A DNA stretch of 64,000 nt, from the NCBI RefSeq assembly GCF_004331285.1, contig NZ_SJOH01000010.1, positions 62,001 to 126,000 of the forward strand. The letters run 5' to 3'. A program made the translations under genes and the position numbers. The notes under the pieces are model-generated. The model saw only the letters and a list, made by a program, of their open reading frames with translations, searched no databases and had not been told where the DNA came from. Of this stretch, positions 9,104 to 20,675 are shown piece by piece; within the stretch, counting starts at the first letter, position 1, and every line of letters begins with the position of its first letter. The stretch is from Acinetobacter sp. ANC 3781. GTDB lineage: Bacteria > Pseudomonadota > Gammaproteobacteria > Pseudomonadales > Moraxellaceae.

Positions 9104-9364
9104 AGTTAAAGATCCGTTTGGAATGGGAAACACATACAAAATTAGCTCATAAAAAACCAACTTGTTTCAGAATTGGCCTTTTACTGTTTTTCAGGTTTTC
9201 TATTTTAATATAACCAATTGATATTAAATTATTATTGCAACCGTGTTTCGTTTAAGCAACCTTATGTTAAATGGGTAGAGATTTAATTAATTTAGTAATG
9301 TTATTTAATAAAGATTCAAAGCTACACTACAATTTTCTCACTTTAATAAAATAGATATTTGATA

Positions 9365-10165
9365 ATGAAATTCACTAAAAAAATATTATTACCACTCACT
9401 TTATCTCTATTTATGAATCCTACATTTGCTAATACAGATAATTTTCAACAGCTTCAAAAAATAGCTCAGCAAGGGCATGCAGGTGCACAACATGATCTTG
9501 GGATGATGTATGCTTATGGTGAGGGTATAGCTAAAAATGATGTCAAAGCTTTTGAATGGTATAGCAAAGCAGCCAATCAAGGATATGCACTTTCACAACA
9601 TAACCTTGGGGTAAGGTATGAAAAAGGTCAGGGCGTAACTAAAAGTGATGTCAAAGCTTTTGAATGGTATAGCAAGGCAGCGGTTCAAGGAGAGGCATTT
9701 GCGCAATATAATCTTGGTAGGATGTATGACAATGGTCAGGGCGTAACCAAAAGTTATGCCAAAGCTTTTGAGTGGTATAGCAAGGCAGCACTTCAAGGGC
9801 TTGCATCTGCACAACATAACCTTGGTTTAATGTATGTCTATGGGCAGGGTGTAAGTCAAAATTATACCAAAGCCTTTGAATGGTTTAGTAAGGCAGCAGC
9901 TCAAGAACATGCAGGTGCGCAATATGATCTTGGATCAATGTATGCAAATGGTCATGGAATAGCACAAAGTACAGCACTATCAAATAAATGGTATTTAAAG
10001 GCGGCTAATAATGGTAATGCAATGGCACAATTCAATATTGGGAAGAAATATTTAAATGGTGATAATGGATTACTAAAGAATCGAGGACAAGCACTGAATT
10101 GGCTAAAAAAAGCATCAAATAATGGACATACTGAAGCTAAGTTAATGCTTGTTAGACTTCAATGA
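9365..10165 (+). CDS. Exported Sel1-repeat protein
   Basis: A 266-residue protein with a Sec signal peptide (about residues 1-23, cleavage after FANPTFA-type end before NTDNF). It is followed by about six tandem ~36-residue Sel1-like repeats of the form AQYNLGxMYxxGQGVxxxxxKAFEWYSKAA. Sel1/TPR solenoids mediate protein contacts in the periplasm; no partner can be named. The repeats are nearly identical at DNA level in the middle copies (9530-9800), suggesting recent duplication. Start: an in-frame TTG at 9359 exists, but ATG 9365 gives the natural signal peptide beginning MKFTKK. Base composition is more AT-rich than its neighbours, compatible with acquisition. It converges on katG. Confidence 0.9.
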   Translation: MKFTKKILLPLTLSLFMNPTFANTDNFQQLQKIAQQGHAGAQHDLGMMYAYGEGIAKNDVKAFEWYSKAANQGYALSQHNLGVRYEKGQGVTKSDVKAFEWYSKAAVQGEAFAQYNLGRMYDNGQGVTKSYAKAFEWYSKAALQGLASAQHNLGLMYVYGQGVSQNYTKAFEWFSKAAAQEHAGAQYDLGSMYANGHGIAQSTALSNKWYLKAANNGNAMAQFNIGKKYLNGDNGLLKNRGQALNWLKKASNNGHTEAKLMLVRLQ

Positions 10166-10304
10166 TTATTAAGTATTTTTGAAATTACCATAATACACCT
10201 TATACGAAATGCAATATAAGTTAAATGATATCAATCCCTTGAAATCTGTAAAAAAGCCTGAGGGGCTAAAAATTCAGGTTTTGCATGAAATTTTAACGTT
10301 TCAT

Positions 10305-10334
10305 TAAAAAAACCGCCTTTTCGAGCGGTTTTTT
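10305..10334. terminator. Bidirectional terminator between the Sel1 gene and katG
   Basis: The stem AAAAAACCGC / GCGGTTTTTT closes an 8-nt loop and has A and T runs on either side, so it works for both converging genes. It lies 15 bases beyond the katG stop. Confidence 0.85.
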
Positions 10335-10349
10335 ACTTCTCAATGCAAA

Positions 10350-12572
<2,223 letters not shown>

Positions 12573-12847
12573 TTATTGTGAGGAACCGTTTAAAAAATTT
12601 AATTCATAATCAAAATAGCTGTTTTCTATGACAATATAAAGCAAGTTATATGAATGGGAACGATCGAAAAAGCCTATTCAAGATCAGCTTAAAAATAGGA
12701 TTAATATATTTTTAAATAATGAAATAAAAATTTAAAACAACATGTTCACTGCATGAAAAAAGAAGCATGATCTGATTTTTTGACAATATTTCTTATCAAG
12801 AATAATTTGCTATAGTGGCGTTATAACAAGCAAGAATAAATCAAGTC

Positions 12848-13291
12848 ATGAAACATCACATTGCCGCAATGATTCAAAAACATGACATTATCTTATTTGA
12901 TGCCGTCTGTGTGATCTGTAATGGCTGGGCAAATTTTTTGATCACGCATGATCAAAACTCGAAATTCAAACTGGCTTCCGCCCAATCTGCGTTGGGTGAA
13001 CAGATTCTGCAATATTACGGCATGTCCACCACGCACTATACCACCATGGTAGTGATCCTGAATGGACAGCTCTATACCGAATCGACAGCTTTACTCAAAG
13101 TCATGCAGCATTTAGGGCTACCTTTCTCGCTAATGAATGCAGGCTATCTCATTCCTCGCCCAATCCGGGATTTTCTCTACCGGCGTGTCGCACTCAACCG
13201 TTATAGGCTCTTTGGTCAAACCCATGATTGCCTGATTCCGTCTGCTGAAAACAAGCAGCATTTTTTGGAACATTCCATTCGTGAATCATAA
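12848..13291 (+). CDS. DCC family (DUF393) thiol-disulfide oxidoreductase-like protein
   Basis: A 147-residue protein of the DUF393 family. The family signature, normally D-G-V-C-x-x-C, appears as FDAVCVICNGWANFL at about residues 17-31, so both cysteines are kept but the Gly is Ala. The family is predicted to be thioredoxin-like; no substrate is known. The C-terminal RRVALNRYRLFGQ motif is also typical. The stop codon overlaps the GTG start of the following DoxX-like frame by 11 bases, implying an operon whose second gene is now interrupted. Confidence 0.85.
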   Translation: MKHHIAAMIQKHDIILFDAVCVICNGWANFLITHDQNSKFKLASAQSALGEQILQYYGMSTTHYTTMVVILNGQLYTESTALLKVMQHLGLPFSLMNAGYLIPRPIRDFLYRRVALNRYRLFGQTHDCLIPSAENKQHFLEHSIRES

Positions 13292-13682
13292 GCTTCAATT
13301 AGAAAGATCACTGTAACTTATTCAGATCACGCTTGCTGTACTTTGGATTTATCAGGGGTGGATACCCAAAATACTGTTTCAGTCTGCTGCGGAAATCGCC
13401 ATTTGGCAGACCATGGGCTTCGAACAAGAGTTGGCAAGAATCTGTGTTGCCCTATCAGGCCTGATCGAGATTATGTTTGGCTGTACTTTTCTGCTTTGGC
13501 AAAAAACGGTCTTCATCCATCAGCTTAATATTCTGGGCTTGAGTGGTTTATTACTGCTGATTATGCTCACAGATCCTTTACAACTCACCACTGCATTTAA
13601 TCCCGTGGTGATGAATATTGCCATGATCACCCTTTCAATGCTTGCCATTCAACTTTTCAAGCTTAACCAACAGCAAGCTTAA
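13281..13682 (+). pseudogene. DoxX-like membrane protein with an in-frame stop at codon 12
   Basis: One continuous frame of 134 codons starts at a GTG overlapping the end of the DCC gene and encodes a four-helix membrane protein of DoxX-like type. Helices include LIQITLAVLWIYQGWIPK, ICVALSGLIEIMFGCTFLL and LNILGLSGLLLLIMLT. A single TAA at 13314-13316 interrupts it at codon 12, with no frameshift. Between this TAA and the ATG at 13413 there is no ATG, GTG or TTG in frame, although the protein sequence there still looks like helix 1. Either the gene is a nonsense pseudogene, or translation restarts at ATG 13413 giving an 89-residue truncated product. DCC and DoxX-like genes are common neighbours. 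Confidence 0.7.
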
Positions 13683-13688
13683 ACAAAA

Positions 13689-14750
13689 TCAGACCACCAA
13701 ACGCCGTCCTTCACGAATACAGACAAAAGGATTCATCAGCTTTGAGCTGTTCTTCATTGCCACTTTTAAATCGATTTCCGGTTGTTCACGACTTTCATCA
13801 GTCAGTTGAAAGGTTCGATAATGAATCGCCAGCGAACATTTTGAATGTAAATCCTGATGCGCCTGAAAAGCTTCCTGCGGATTCATATGCATATAGCTCA
13901 TCAGCTCACGTGGCTCATAGGCACCTATTGGTAACAATGAAATACGCGGTGCCCCCAAACGGTTTTGAATTTCCTTAAAATGCGGTGAATAACCGGTATC
14001 GCCGGCAAAGAAACAATGATCCTTTCCAGCAAACACTGAAAAACCGCCCCAAAGCGCCCGGTTGTGATCGCGTAAGCCTCGACCTGAAAAATGCTGCGCC
14101 GGGGTATAGATAATTTTTAAATCATGCAATAAAGACGATTGCCACCATTCCATTTCCAGCACATGAAAATTTTTCGGTAAATACCATGAATTGCCCAATC
14201 CGGTATAAATCGGCATGGCAAATTTATCATGCAACCATTCCAGACTGGCTAAATCCATATGATCATAATGATTATGACTGAGCAGCACCGCATGAATGGT
14301 CGGTAATTCTTCTAAAGCAATTCCCGCAGGAATGACCCGCTTTGGACCTTTACCCTGCTTCGGACTGACATGTTCACACCATACCGGATCGGTGAGCAAG
14401 TTATACGGACCAATCTGTAACAGTACGGTGGCATGTCCCACAAACCACACTTGCCAATCATCCATGCTGGCCTCTGGACGATCTTGAGGAAGTGCCCGTT
14501 TAGTCGCATGGAATTCTGCATATTCTTTATCAATATCCACATTCCAGGTCGATGACTTACGGGTTAACAGCCATTTAAACAAATCTGCACGGCCATGCCC
14601 TTCTGGACGTGGTAGTGCATTGAAGAATCTTTCACCATCATAATGATTCGAATGCATAAATTGAAATGAAGGCTGACGCCAGGTATGTGACCAACATTCT
14701 TTAGTCGGGAGTCGAAAGTGTAATTGCTCAGGCATTTGCTTCATGTACAT
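13689..14750 (-). CDS. MBL-fold hydrolase, NAPE-PLD/RomA-like
   Basis: A 353-residue metallo-beta-lactamase-fold enzyme. The metal motif LLSHNHYDHMD is near residues 155-165, a further His lies in TPAQHFSGRGLRDHNRALWGGF, and FAGDTGYSPHF provides the bridging Asp. The overall layout, including WFVGHATVLLQIGPYNLLTDPVW, matches proteins related to N-acyl-phosphatidylethanolamine phospholipase D and Klebsiella RomA. The bacterial substrate is unknown. No signal peptide is evident. Alternative start ATG 14744 cannot be excluded. The gene converges with the DoxX-like frame, with only 6 bases between stops. Confidence 0.85.
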   Translation of the reverse strand: MYMKQMPEQLHFRLPTKECWSHTWRQPSFQFMHSNHYDGERFFNALPRPEGHGRADLFKWLLTRKSSTWNVDIDKEYAEFHATKRALPQDRPEASMDDWQVWFVGHATVLLQIGPYNLLTDPVWCEHVSPKQGKGPKRVIPAGIALEELPTIHAVLLSHNHYDHMDLASLEWLHDKFAMPIYTGLGNSWYLPKNFHVLEMEWWQSSLLHDLKIIYTPAQHFSGRGLRDHNRALWGGFSVFAGKDHCFFAGDTGYSPHFKEIQNRLGAPRISLLPIGAYEPRELMSYMHMNPQEAFQAHQDLHSKCSLAIHYRTFQLTDESREQPEIDLKVAMKNSSKLMNPFVCIREGRRLVV

Positions 14751-14820
14751 TCAATTTCTTAGTGTGACTTAAACATTCAAAATCCGATATTTTGAATATT
14801 ACGCCATATATATCACGTTT

Positions 14821-15759
14821 TTATTCCAAACGTCCTTTCATACGTTCCAACCACACCTTTTTAGTTTGTGGTTTAATAAACAATGCCACAATTTCAGGAT
14901 GAATCTGTTTGATTTTCGCTTCAATTCTGTTGACGCAGGCTTCGATGTCATCAGAACTCAAGTTGTCTTCAAACTCAAGACTTAAAGATGCCAGAACTTG
15001 ATGGGCCCCCATCTGTTCAGTCAGTACGCCATTGGCAGAAAGTACAGCGTGGTCTTCCTGCGCAATCATCAAGATATTATTGCGCAATTGTGGATCTGCG
15101 GATTCCCCCAATAAGAGACCCTTGGTTTCCCGCGCCAGTAAAATAGCAGAGATGGCCAATACAACACCAATTAAGATTGATGCTACACCATCTAACTCCG
15201 GGATATTTAAGGCATGGGCCAGATAAATTCCGATCAAGGCAATAAACAGACCACATAACGCGGCGGTATCTTCAAACAGAACGGTAAAGGTGGTCGGATC
15301 TTTACTACGGCGAAAAGCTTCAAAATAACCTTGCTGGCCTTTAATCTTCCGAAAGGCTTTTAAAGCCACAAACCAGGATATCCCTTCACATACAATCGCA
15401 ATCGTTAAAACAATATAATTTAAGGTAGGATTCAGCATTTCTTCGGGATGGCGCACATGCTGAATCCCCTGATAGATTGACACAACTGCACCTAAAGCAA
15501 ATACCATCAAGGCAACAATAAACGCCCAGAAATACAGTTCACGTCCATAACCAAAGGGATGCCTGACATTGGCCGGTTGTTGCGATTTTTTCATGCCATA
15601 GAGCAATAAAATTTCATTCAGGGTATCGACGACCGAGTGAATGGCTTCACTCAGCATGGCCGAACTATTGGTAATATAGGCCGCGACAAACTTGACCAAA
15701 GCAATTGCCAGATTGCCCAATAAGGCAGCATAGACCACGACTTTATTCGAATCAGACAT
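14821..15759 (-). CDS. Cation diffusion facilitator family transporter
   Basis: A 312-residue inner-membrane metal/proton antiporter. Six hydrophobic segments span about residues 1-215, and a cytoplasmic C-terminal domain of about 95 residues follows. The metal site is indicated by SEAIHSVVDT (HxxxD) in TM2 and the matching FEDTAALCGLFIA in TM5, where the usual H/D pairs with Asp. It belongs to the ZnT9-like branch judging from NVRHPFGYGRELYFWAF; zinc or another divalent cation is the probable substrate. The start at ATG 15759 is preferred over a TTG at 15789 because AGGACC precedes it. It stands alone, 70 bases downstream of the MBL gene start. Confidence 0.88.
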   Translation of the reverse strand: MSDSNKVVVYAALLGNLAIALVKFVAAYITNSSAMLSEAIHSVVDTLNEILLLYGMKKSQQPANVRHPFGYGRELYFWAFIVALMVFALGAVVSIYQGIQHVRHPEEMLNPTLNYIVLTIAIVCEGISWFVALKAFRKIKGQQGYFEAFRRSKDPTTFTVLFEDTAALCGLFIALIGIYLAHALNIPELDGVASILIGVVLAISAILLARETKGLLLGESADPQLRNNILMIAQEDHAVLSANGVLTEQMGAHQVLASLSLEFEDNLSSDDIEACVNRIEAKIKQIHPEIVALFIKPQTKKVWLERMKGRLE

Positions 15760-16027
15760 GCAAATTGGTCCTAAATTTATTGTTCTCAAATAGATTGATT
15801 TGATTTTTCTGTTTATCCAAGTTCATATTAACCAAACTACACGGATAAATTCTTTACGTTTTGTTGTTGTATGCCTTAGAGCACTCACTGATTTTAGAAA
15901 TTGCCAGTAACTTTAAACTACATAACCGCCCGAAACGAAAATTGAAACGAATCCGTTTTCGATTTTGCATCTCAAATCAATGACAAAAAGGCGGCTTAAA
16001 CTTCGTTTTATACTTCCTGAGATGAAT

Positions 16028-16927
16028 TCAAATTTTAGAAAAATACTGCTCGCGCCATTCTTTCCAGAAATACATCACAATCCCGAACATCACCACTGCA
16101 ATACCGACAAAAGCATTTGGGCTGATATGCTCGTGATTTAAGGTTGCTCCCAATACCAGAGCAATGAGGGGCGTCATCACGTTACTCAGCGATACAGTTG
16201 AAGCCGCCAAACGGCGAATCAGCCAGAAGTAACACAGCATTGCCACAATGGATGACATGATCATGGTAAAGACAAAACCAATCATGGTGTGCATACCCGG
16301 CATTTGAGTCGGCATGTGCTGCCAGATAAAGGGCAATAAGCACAACGAGCCTAGCGCTGAAATAATCAGTGAACCTGTGGCTTGTGACATTGGACTTAAA
16401 GGCGCATTAAGCTGTTTGACCCAGAAGATCGAACTGATATAAGACACGATACTGATCAGCATCAATACCACACCAATCGGGTTAATTTTACTATCGGCGG
16501 AATCGGCAAAAACAAAACTTAAACCAGCGACGGCAATCGCCATCCCCAACCACTGTAGCCAGATCAATTTGTGGGTTTTTAGAATCACATGCCCAATCAG
16601 ACCGGCAATTAACGGTGAGAAACCGAAAATCAATGCCATTAATCCTGAAGTTAAATAATTTGCGGCCAAGTAAATAAACAGCTGCGCACCAATTAAATTT
16701 AAGCTCCCTGCCAGATAGCTTTTCATTGAAGTCTGGTCAAATGGCAAGGGATCACGCATTAGCTTCAATAGAAAAAGCGCAATGATGGATGCGCCGAAGT
16801 AACGAATGATCAGCACCCACATCGGGTGAATCTCGGCCACACTCCAAACAATCGCCAAAGGCGTTGCTGCCCAGATCAGGACCAGTAAAGCGTAAATACT
16901 TGCCGTGACCGGCAATGAAGATTTCAT
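16028..16927 (-). CDS. EamA/DMT family transporter
   Basis: A 299-residue inner-membrane protein with ten hydrophobic segments in two EamA repeats (about 8-140 and 150-290). Family landmarks are LLVLIWAATPLAIVWSV at the start, PLIAGLIGHVILKTHKL mid-protein, and LSNVMTPLIALVLGATLNHE in the second repeat. Members export or import small metabolites and amino acids; the substrate is unknown. It lies downstream of the hca block but is separated from it by a strong terminator, so a link to aromatic degradation is not supported. Confidence 0.85.
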   Translation of the reverse strand: MKSSLPVTASIYALLVLIWAATPLAIVWSVAEIHPMWVLIIRYFGASIIALFLLKLMRDPLPFDQTSMKSYLAGSLNLIGAQLFIYLAANYLTSGLMALIFGFSPLIAGLIGHVILKTHKLIWLQWLGMAIAVAGLSFVFADSADSKINPIGVVLMLISIVSYISSIFWVKQLNAPLSPMSQATGSLIISALGSLCLLPFIWQHMPTQMPGMHTMIGFVFTMIMSSIVAMLCYFWLIRRLAASTVSLSNVMTPLIALVLGATLNHEHISPNAFVGIAVVMFGIVMYFWKEWREQYFSKI

Positions 16928-17247
16928 ATCATTCTCAAATCTGATTGTTGTAAATAGTAAACCTGAAATCTGTTATTCAGATCTGTAGAGAGTATCGTGA
17001 CTGACGGCATGGGTGTCGCCCGATCGTTTCGGGTATATGGACATCTTGCGAGGTACACTTCTCTAGATCAGCAAAAGATTCTTGTTACCTTGCGCCATAT
17101 TTGGCTCATCTTTGAAAATTAACAAATGCCTGTGCAAAGACATTTCAATTGATAATCTAATTTGAGGCTATGGCCTCAATGATATAACAACCATAAAAAA
17201 ACAGACCTATGAAAACATAGGTCTGTCCAAAGATATCTCAATAAAAT
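16928..17247. other. Intergenic region between the hca operon terminator and the DMT gene
   Basis: It contains the hca operon terminator (17192-17226), a perfect TGAGGC/GCCTCA palindrome at 17162-17177 and a short CCCGA/TCGGG hairpin at about 17020-17034. The remainder must hold the promoter for the DMT transporter. No additional gene is supported. Confidence 0.5.
17192..17226 (-). terminator. Terminator of the hca-mhpB operon
   Basis: An 11-bp perfect stem (ACAGACCTATG / CATAGGTCTGT) with a 4-nt loop is followed on the minus strand by seven U. It lies 22 bases after the hcaD stop. Confidence 0.9.
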
Positions 17248-18474
17248 TTAAGCAATTTTGCGTAAATCTTGTGCCAAATCTAAATGTTTTTCAGCTTCAA
17301 AAGCAGTATTTTTGCTGATCATTTTTTTCAAATGACGCATTTCTTTCGCCGCATTGACGGTAATACCGGCAACGATTTGACCATCCGTCACACCGTACAT
17401 CACGAATGAATTGTCTGCACCTTTGGCTGCATCCATTTCACCGCGGACCAGCCATTGCTCTGCTGCCATATCACCCACGAACTGGAAATTGATGTCCAGT
17501 TGATCCGTCCAGAACCAGGCTGGACTGGCTTTCGGATGTTCAACACCCATTACGTGACGCGCGAAAATACCTGCTTGAAGGTTGGCATTTTCCCAGGTTT
17601 CCACACGGCGGTGATGACCACAATCACGAATTTGAGTGGCTACGTCACCCGCTGCATAAATATCAGCATTGGAAGTCTGGCAGTTCTCGTTGACTTTAAT
17701 TGCAACATCCACATCCAGACCAGCATCTACTGCAAGCTGAGCATTGGGTACGATCCCAATGCCGTAAACCACCGCATCAGCACGAAGTTCTTCGCCACCT
17801 TCAAGAGTCACAATAACTTCTTCACCATCCAGTCGGCAAGCCGCGATAGATGTTGAAAGACGAACATCCACACCTTTAGCACGGTATTGTTCAAGCAGGA
17901 ATTCGCTCAGAATCCGTGGTGAACAGCGACCCATTACCATTGGACCCATTTCAATCACGGTAACGATACAATCTTTGAAGCGTGCAGATGATGCCAGCTC
18001 TAAACCAATCACACCGCCACCGATCAGGATAAGACGACGGCCGGCTTGAAGTACCGGAACTAAGGCTTGTGAATCTTCAAGGTTACGCAAGGTATAAACG
18101 TGTTTACCCAGAGTATCGAAATTTGGTAAACGACGCGCTGCACCACCGGTTGCAAGAAGCAACTTGTCATAATCAACAACTTCACCATTTTTAAGTTCAA
18201 TGCTGTGCGCTTCCGCGTTGATTTTCACCACGCCATTGCCACGAATCACTTCAACATTCAAATCTGCCAGTTTTTGTTCTGACAGAATTTCAATTTTGGT
18301 GTCTTCCGGTTTCAAGATCACATCTTTAGATAAAGGCGGACGTTCATAAGGAAGATGGATTTCATCACCTACAAGAATGATTTTGCCTTCGTATTTGTTA
18401 CCGCGAAGTTCTAAAATGGCGCTCGCACCGGCTTGGCCAGCTCCAACAATAACGATGGTTTCGATGTTACTCAT
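17248..18474 (-). CDS. hcaD: HcaD-like ferredoxin reductase of the phenylpropionate dioxygenase
   Basis: A 408-residue FAD enzyme that moves electrons from NADH to the Rieske ferredoxin HcaC. The FAD-binding GAGQAGASA is near residue 12, the NAD-binding GGGVIGLELASSA near 153, and the second FAD motif in IYAAGDVA near 272. WENANLQAGIFARHVMGVE and PAWFWTDQLDINFQFVGDM are characteristic of the BphA4/HcaD family. E. coli HcaD has 400 residues. It is the last gene of the operon, 4 bases after mhpB, and ends at a strong terminator. Having mhpB between the dioxygenase genes and the reductase differs from the E. coli hca order. Confidence 0.92.
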   Translation of the reverse strand: MSNIETIVIVGAGQAGASAILELRGNKYEGKIILVGDEIHLPYERPPLSKDVILKPEDTKIEILSEQKLADLNVEVIRGNGVVKINAEAHSIELKNGEVVDYDKLLLATGGAARRLPNFDTLGKHVYTLRNLEDSQALVPVLQAGRRLILIGGGVIGLELASSARFKDCIVTVIEMGPMVMGRCSPRILSEFLLEQYRAKGVDVRLSTSIAACRLDGEEVIVTLEGGEELRADAVVYGIGIVPNAQLAVDAGLDVDVAIKVNENCQTSNADIYAAGDVATQIRDCGHHRRVETWENANLQAGIFARHVMGVEHPKASPAWFWTDQLDINFQFVGDMAAEQWLVRGEMDAAKGADNSFVMYGVTDGQIVAGITVNAAKEMRHLKKMISKNTAFEAEKHLDLAQDLRKIA

Positions 18475-18478
18475 GTGC

Positions 18479-19444
18479 TTACCCTTTCAATTCTGCAGAT
18501 ACAATGCCGAAGCCTGCAATCCATTCACTGATTGCTTCATAAACTTGCGTGGTCATTTCGTATTCGCCCAATTCAGACAAGGCTGCAAATGCTGCAATCC
18601 ATGAACGAACTTCCTGACCACCACGACCACCTTCACGGCGAATGTCTGCTTCAGTCATGGCTTCAATCGCTGCGAAATCGGCATTCTTGAAGGTTTCAAG
18701 CAATGCGATATCCCATTCAGCATTTAAAGGTACGGCAACAGAAGTATCTCCTGCTGCCAGCTTTTGACCGACTGCAATAATTTTTGACTGACGTACTTCA
18801 CGTGCTTCAGGACTAGGATTACGGCCACAAATCAGGAATTCTTCCACTTCAGGTGGCACAGAACCCATTTGCGGTGTCGGTGGATCATGCGAAAGACCAC
18901 CCGTACCTAAAATAAGAACCCGTTCATTTTCAAGATTTAAAGATTTGATGAACTGCCCAATCGCACGACCTAAAGCCACGGTACGCTTGGTGGTTGGCAT
19001 CGGTGCTGCTGCACCATTAATAAACACCGGAATGGTTGGATAACGATCAAGCTGACCATCGCACAGGAAATGCAAAGGCTGAGTCACGCCATGGTCAGCC
19101 TGCATGCGGTAAGAATAGGTAACATCCACACCTTCATCCAATACGCGGCGCACGAGAGCAAGCGCAGTATCTTCCGGCACATTAATCTTGTTGTTCTCTG
19201 CACCATAATTCCAGTCGCCTGCGGCTGTAGCACGAATGCCCACGCAGAAACTTGGCATCAAGTCGTAAAAGAAACCGTTGAAATGGTCAGGTCCAAAAGT
19301 AATAATTAAAGTTGGATCAAAGGCTTTGACTTCAGCCGCCATTTTTTCAAACGCAGCACGAACATTTTTTTCTTGTTCTGCATTTTGAGGTGCAGCAAAT
19401 TCCATAAGTGGACTATGTGACGCACAAATCAGTTTAACGGACAT
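18479..19444 (-). CDS. mhpB: MhpB, 2,3-dihydroxyphenylpropionate 1,2-dioxygenase (extradiol)
   Basis: A 321-residue type III (LigB-superfamily) extradiol dioxygenase that opens the catechol ring next to the hydroxyls. Conserved blocks shared with E. coli MhpB (314 residues) are CASHSPLMEF at the N-terminus, GPDHFNGFFYDLMPSFC near 50-66, MQADHGVTQPLHFL near 115-130, GTGGLSHDPPTPQM near 183, and EWIAGFGIVSAE at the end. The His residues in those blocks supply Fe(II) binding and acid/base catalysis. It follows hcaB by 86 bases containing two small hairpins and is tightly linked to hcaD. Confidence 0.95.
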   Translation of the reverse strand: MSVKLICASHSPLMEFAAPQNAEQEKNVRAAFEKMAAEVKAFDPTLIITFGPDHFNGFFYDLMPSFCVGIRATAAGDWNYGAENNKINVPEDTALALVRRVLDEGVDVTYSYRMQADHGVTQPLHFLCDGQLDRYPTIPVFINGAAAPMPTTKRTVALGRAIGQFIKSLNLENERVLILGTGGLSHDPPTPQMGSVPPEVEEFLICGRNPSPEAREVRQSKIIAVGQKLAAGDTSVAVPLNAEWDIALLETFKNADFAAIEAMTEADIRREGGRGGQEVRSWIAAFAALSELGEYEMTTQVYEAISEWIAGFGIVSAELKG

Positions 19445-19461
19445 GAGTCGCTCCTAAACGA

Positions 19462-19508
19462 AGGCAGCCAAATGGCTGCCAGAGTGTGATTCTGAGTTTT
19501 TCAGAATA
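19462..19508 (-). other. Two hairpins in the hcaB-mhpB gap
   Basis: A perfect GGCAGCC/GGCTGCC stem-loop at 19462-19480 and an ATTCTGA/TCAGAAT stem-loop at about 19490-19508 lie between the two genes. Neither is followed by a U-run on the minus strand. An mRNA processing or stability role is more plausible than termination. Confidence 0.45.
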
Positions 19509-19530
19509 AGGTTTGATGAAGACTTTAGAC

Positions 19531-20346
19531 TTAGTCTTCAAAAAAACCTGCACGTGGCTGACGTAAACCACGAATTCCCAGACCACAGTCAGCATTAATT
19601 AAAACACCAGTCAGCGTACGGTTATTGGCACGAGACGCCAGCAACACATACGAACCGGTCATATCTTCAGGTTCTGGTAAAAAATTCAACGGCATGCCAC
19701 GGGCAATTTTCTCGGGATCACGTGCATCCAGCAGACCTAGGTTTTCTTGACCCAGTGATGCCGCACCTTTGATATTGACGTTCATGCCTGATGGTGCAAC
19801 TGCGTTGACTCGCACTTTCGGTGCAAGTTCATAGGCCAATTCTTTCATGATACCCACGCCCGCATGTTTAGATGCGGTATAAACTGGACCACCACCCGCT
19901 GAATACAACGCAGAATTAGACAGGGTGAAGATGATTGAACCTTCAGATTTGACCAATTCATCCAGCGCAGCTTTGGCACCCAAAATGAGTGACTTGGTGT
20001 TAATGCCCATGATTTCATCAAAGGCTTTTTCCAGCTGCTCACCTGAAGTATTGACGATATCAGCATAATGATCCCAAATGCCGGCATTACCAACAAAGCA
20101 ATCCAGCTTGCCAAAACGCTCAACGGTTGCATTTACCGCACGGACATTATCTGCATAGTTGGCTACATCACCTTCAATCGCAAGAACTTTACCACCGAAG
20201 TGTTCGTTCAATGCATCCACTTTAGTTTTTGAACGTTGAAGAACCGCAACTTGTGCACCCTCTTCCAAGAACCGCTCAACCAAAGCCCAGCCTAAACCTG
20301 AACCACCACCCGTAATAAGTGCAACTTCGCCTTGTAGCCAACCCAT
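19531..20346 (-). CDS. hcaB: HcaB, cis-dihydrodiol dehydrogenase (SDR)
   Basis: A 271-residue short-chain dehydrogenase that oxidises the phenylpropionate (or cinnamate) dihydrodiol to the catechol with NAD+. The cofactor motif TGGGSGLGWALVERF lies at about residues 10-24. The catalytic Ser is in SNSALYSAGGGPVYTASKHAG, near residues 142-162, with Tyr and Lys in YTASK. NADCGLGIRGLRQPRAG near the C-terminus matches HcaB/BphB. It lies 2 bases downstream of hcaC in the same operon. Confidence 0.93.
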   Translation of the reverse strand: MGWLQGEVALITGGGSGLGWALVERFLEEGAQVAVLQRSKTKVDALNEHFGGKVLAIEGDVANYADNVRAVNATVERFGKLDCFVGNAGIWDHYADIVNTSGEQLEKAFDEIMGINTKSLILGAKAALDELVKSEGSIIFTLSNSALYSAGGGPVYTASKHAGVGIMKELAYELAPKVRVNAVAPSGMNVNIKGAASLGQENLGLLDARDPEKIARGMPLNFLPEPEDMTGSYVLLASRANNRTLTGVLINADCGLGIRGLRQPRAGFFED

Positions 20347-20348
20347 GA

Positions 20349-20675
20349 TTATTCTCCTGCCATCTCTACAAACAATTGACCATCTTCAACAATCACTGGG
20401 AAAGTTTTGATTGGATCAGTTGCAGGTAGACATAAAGCTTCACCCGTTTTCAAGCAGAAACGTGCTGAATGCAGTGGGCATTCAACCGTACCATCATCTT
20501 CAAGATAACCTTCAGACATAGACGCATTACCATGTGAACAACGGTCATTCATGGCGAAGAATTCTCCGCCATTGTTGAACACTGCAAGCGCTTCAATACC
20601 ATTCACGCCGCAATCTACTTTTAGCGCTTCGCCTTCGTCTAATTCGTCAACTTGGCAAACAAAAATCTTATTCAT
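20349..20675 (-). CDS. hcaC: HcaC, Rieske ferredoxin component
   Basis: A 108-residue [2Fe-2S] Rieske ferredoxin carrying electrons from HcaD to the terminal oxygenase. Both cluster motifs are clear: CSHGNASMSEG (C-x-H) at about residues 42-52 and CPLHSARFC (C-x2-H) at about 65-73. Length and the CLPATDPIKTFPV segment match HcaC. Its start codon overlaps the hcaF stop by one base, indicating coupled translation. Confidence 0.95.
   Translation of the reverse strand: MNKIFVCQVDELDEGEALKVDCGVNGIEALAVFNNGGEFFAMNDRCSHGNASMSEGYLEDDGTVECPLHSARFCLKTGEALCLPATDPIKTFPVIVEDGQLFVEMAGE

Noticed and set aside
9593..9817. Minus-strand frame inside the Sel1 gene
   Set aside because: It results from the near-identical Sel1 repeat DNA; the plus-strand protein explains the region fully.
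13343..13528. 61-codon plus-strand frame beside the DoxX-like gene
   Set aside because: It is out of frame with the recognisable DoxX-like helices, which lie in the frame starting at 13281.
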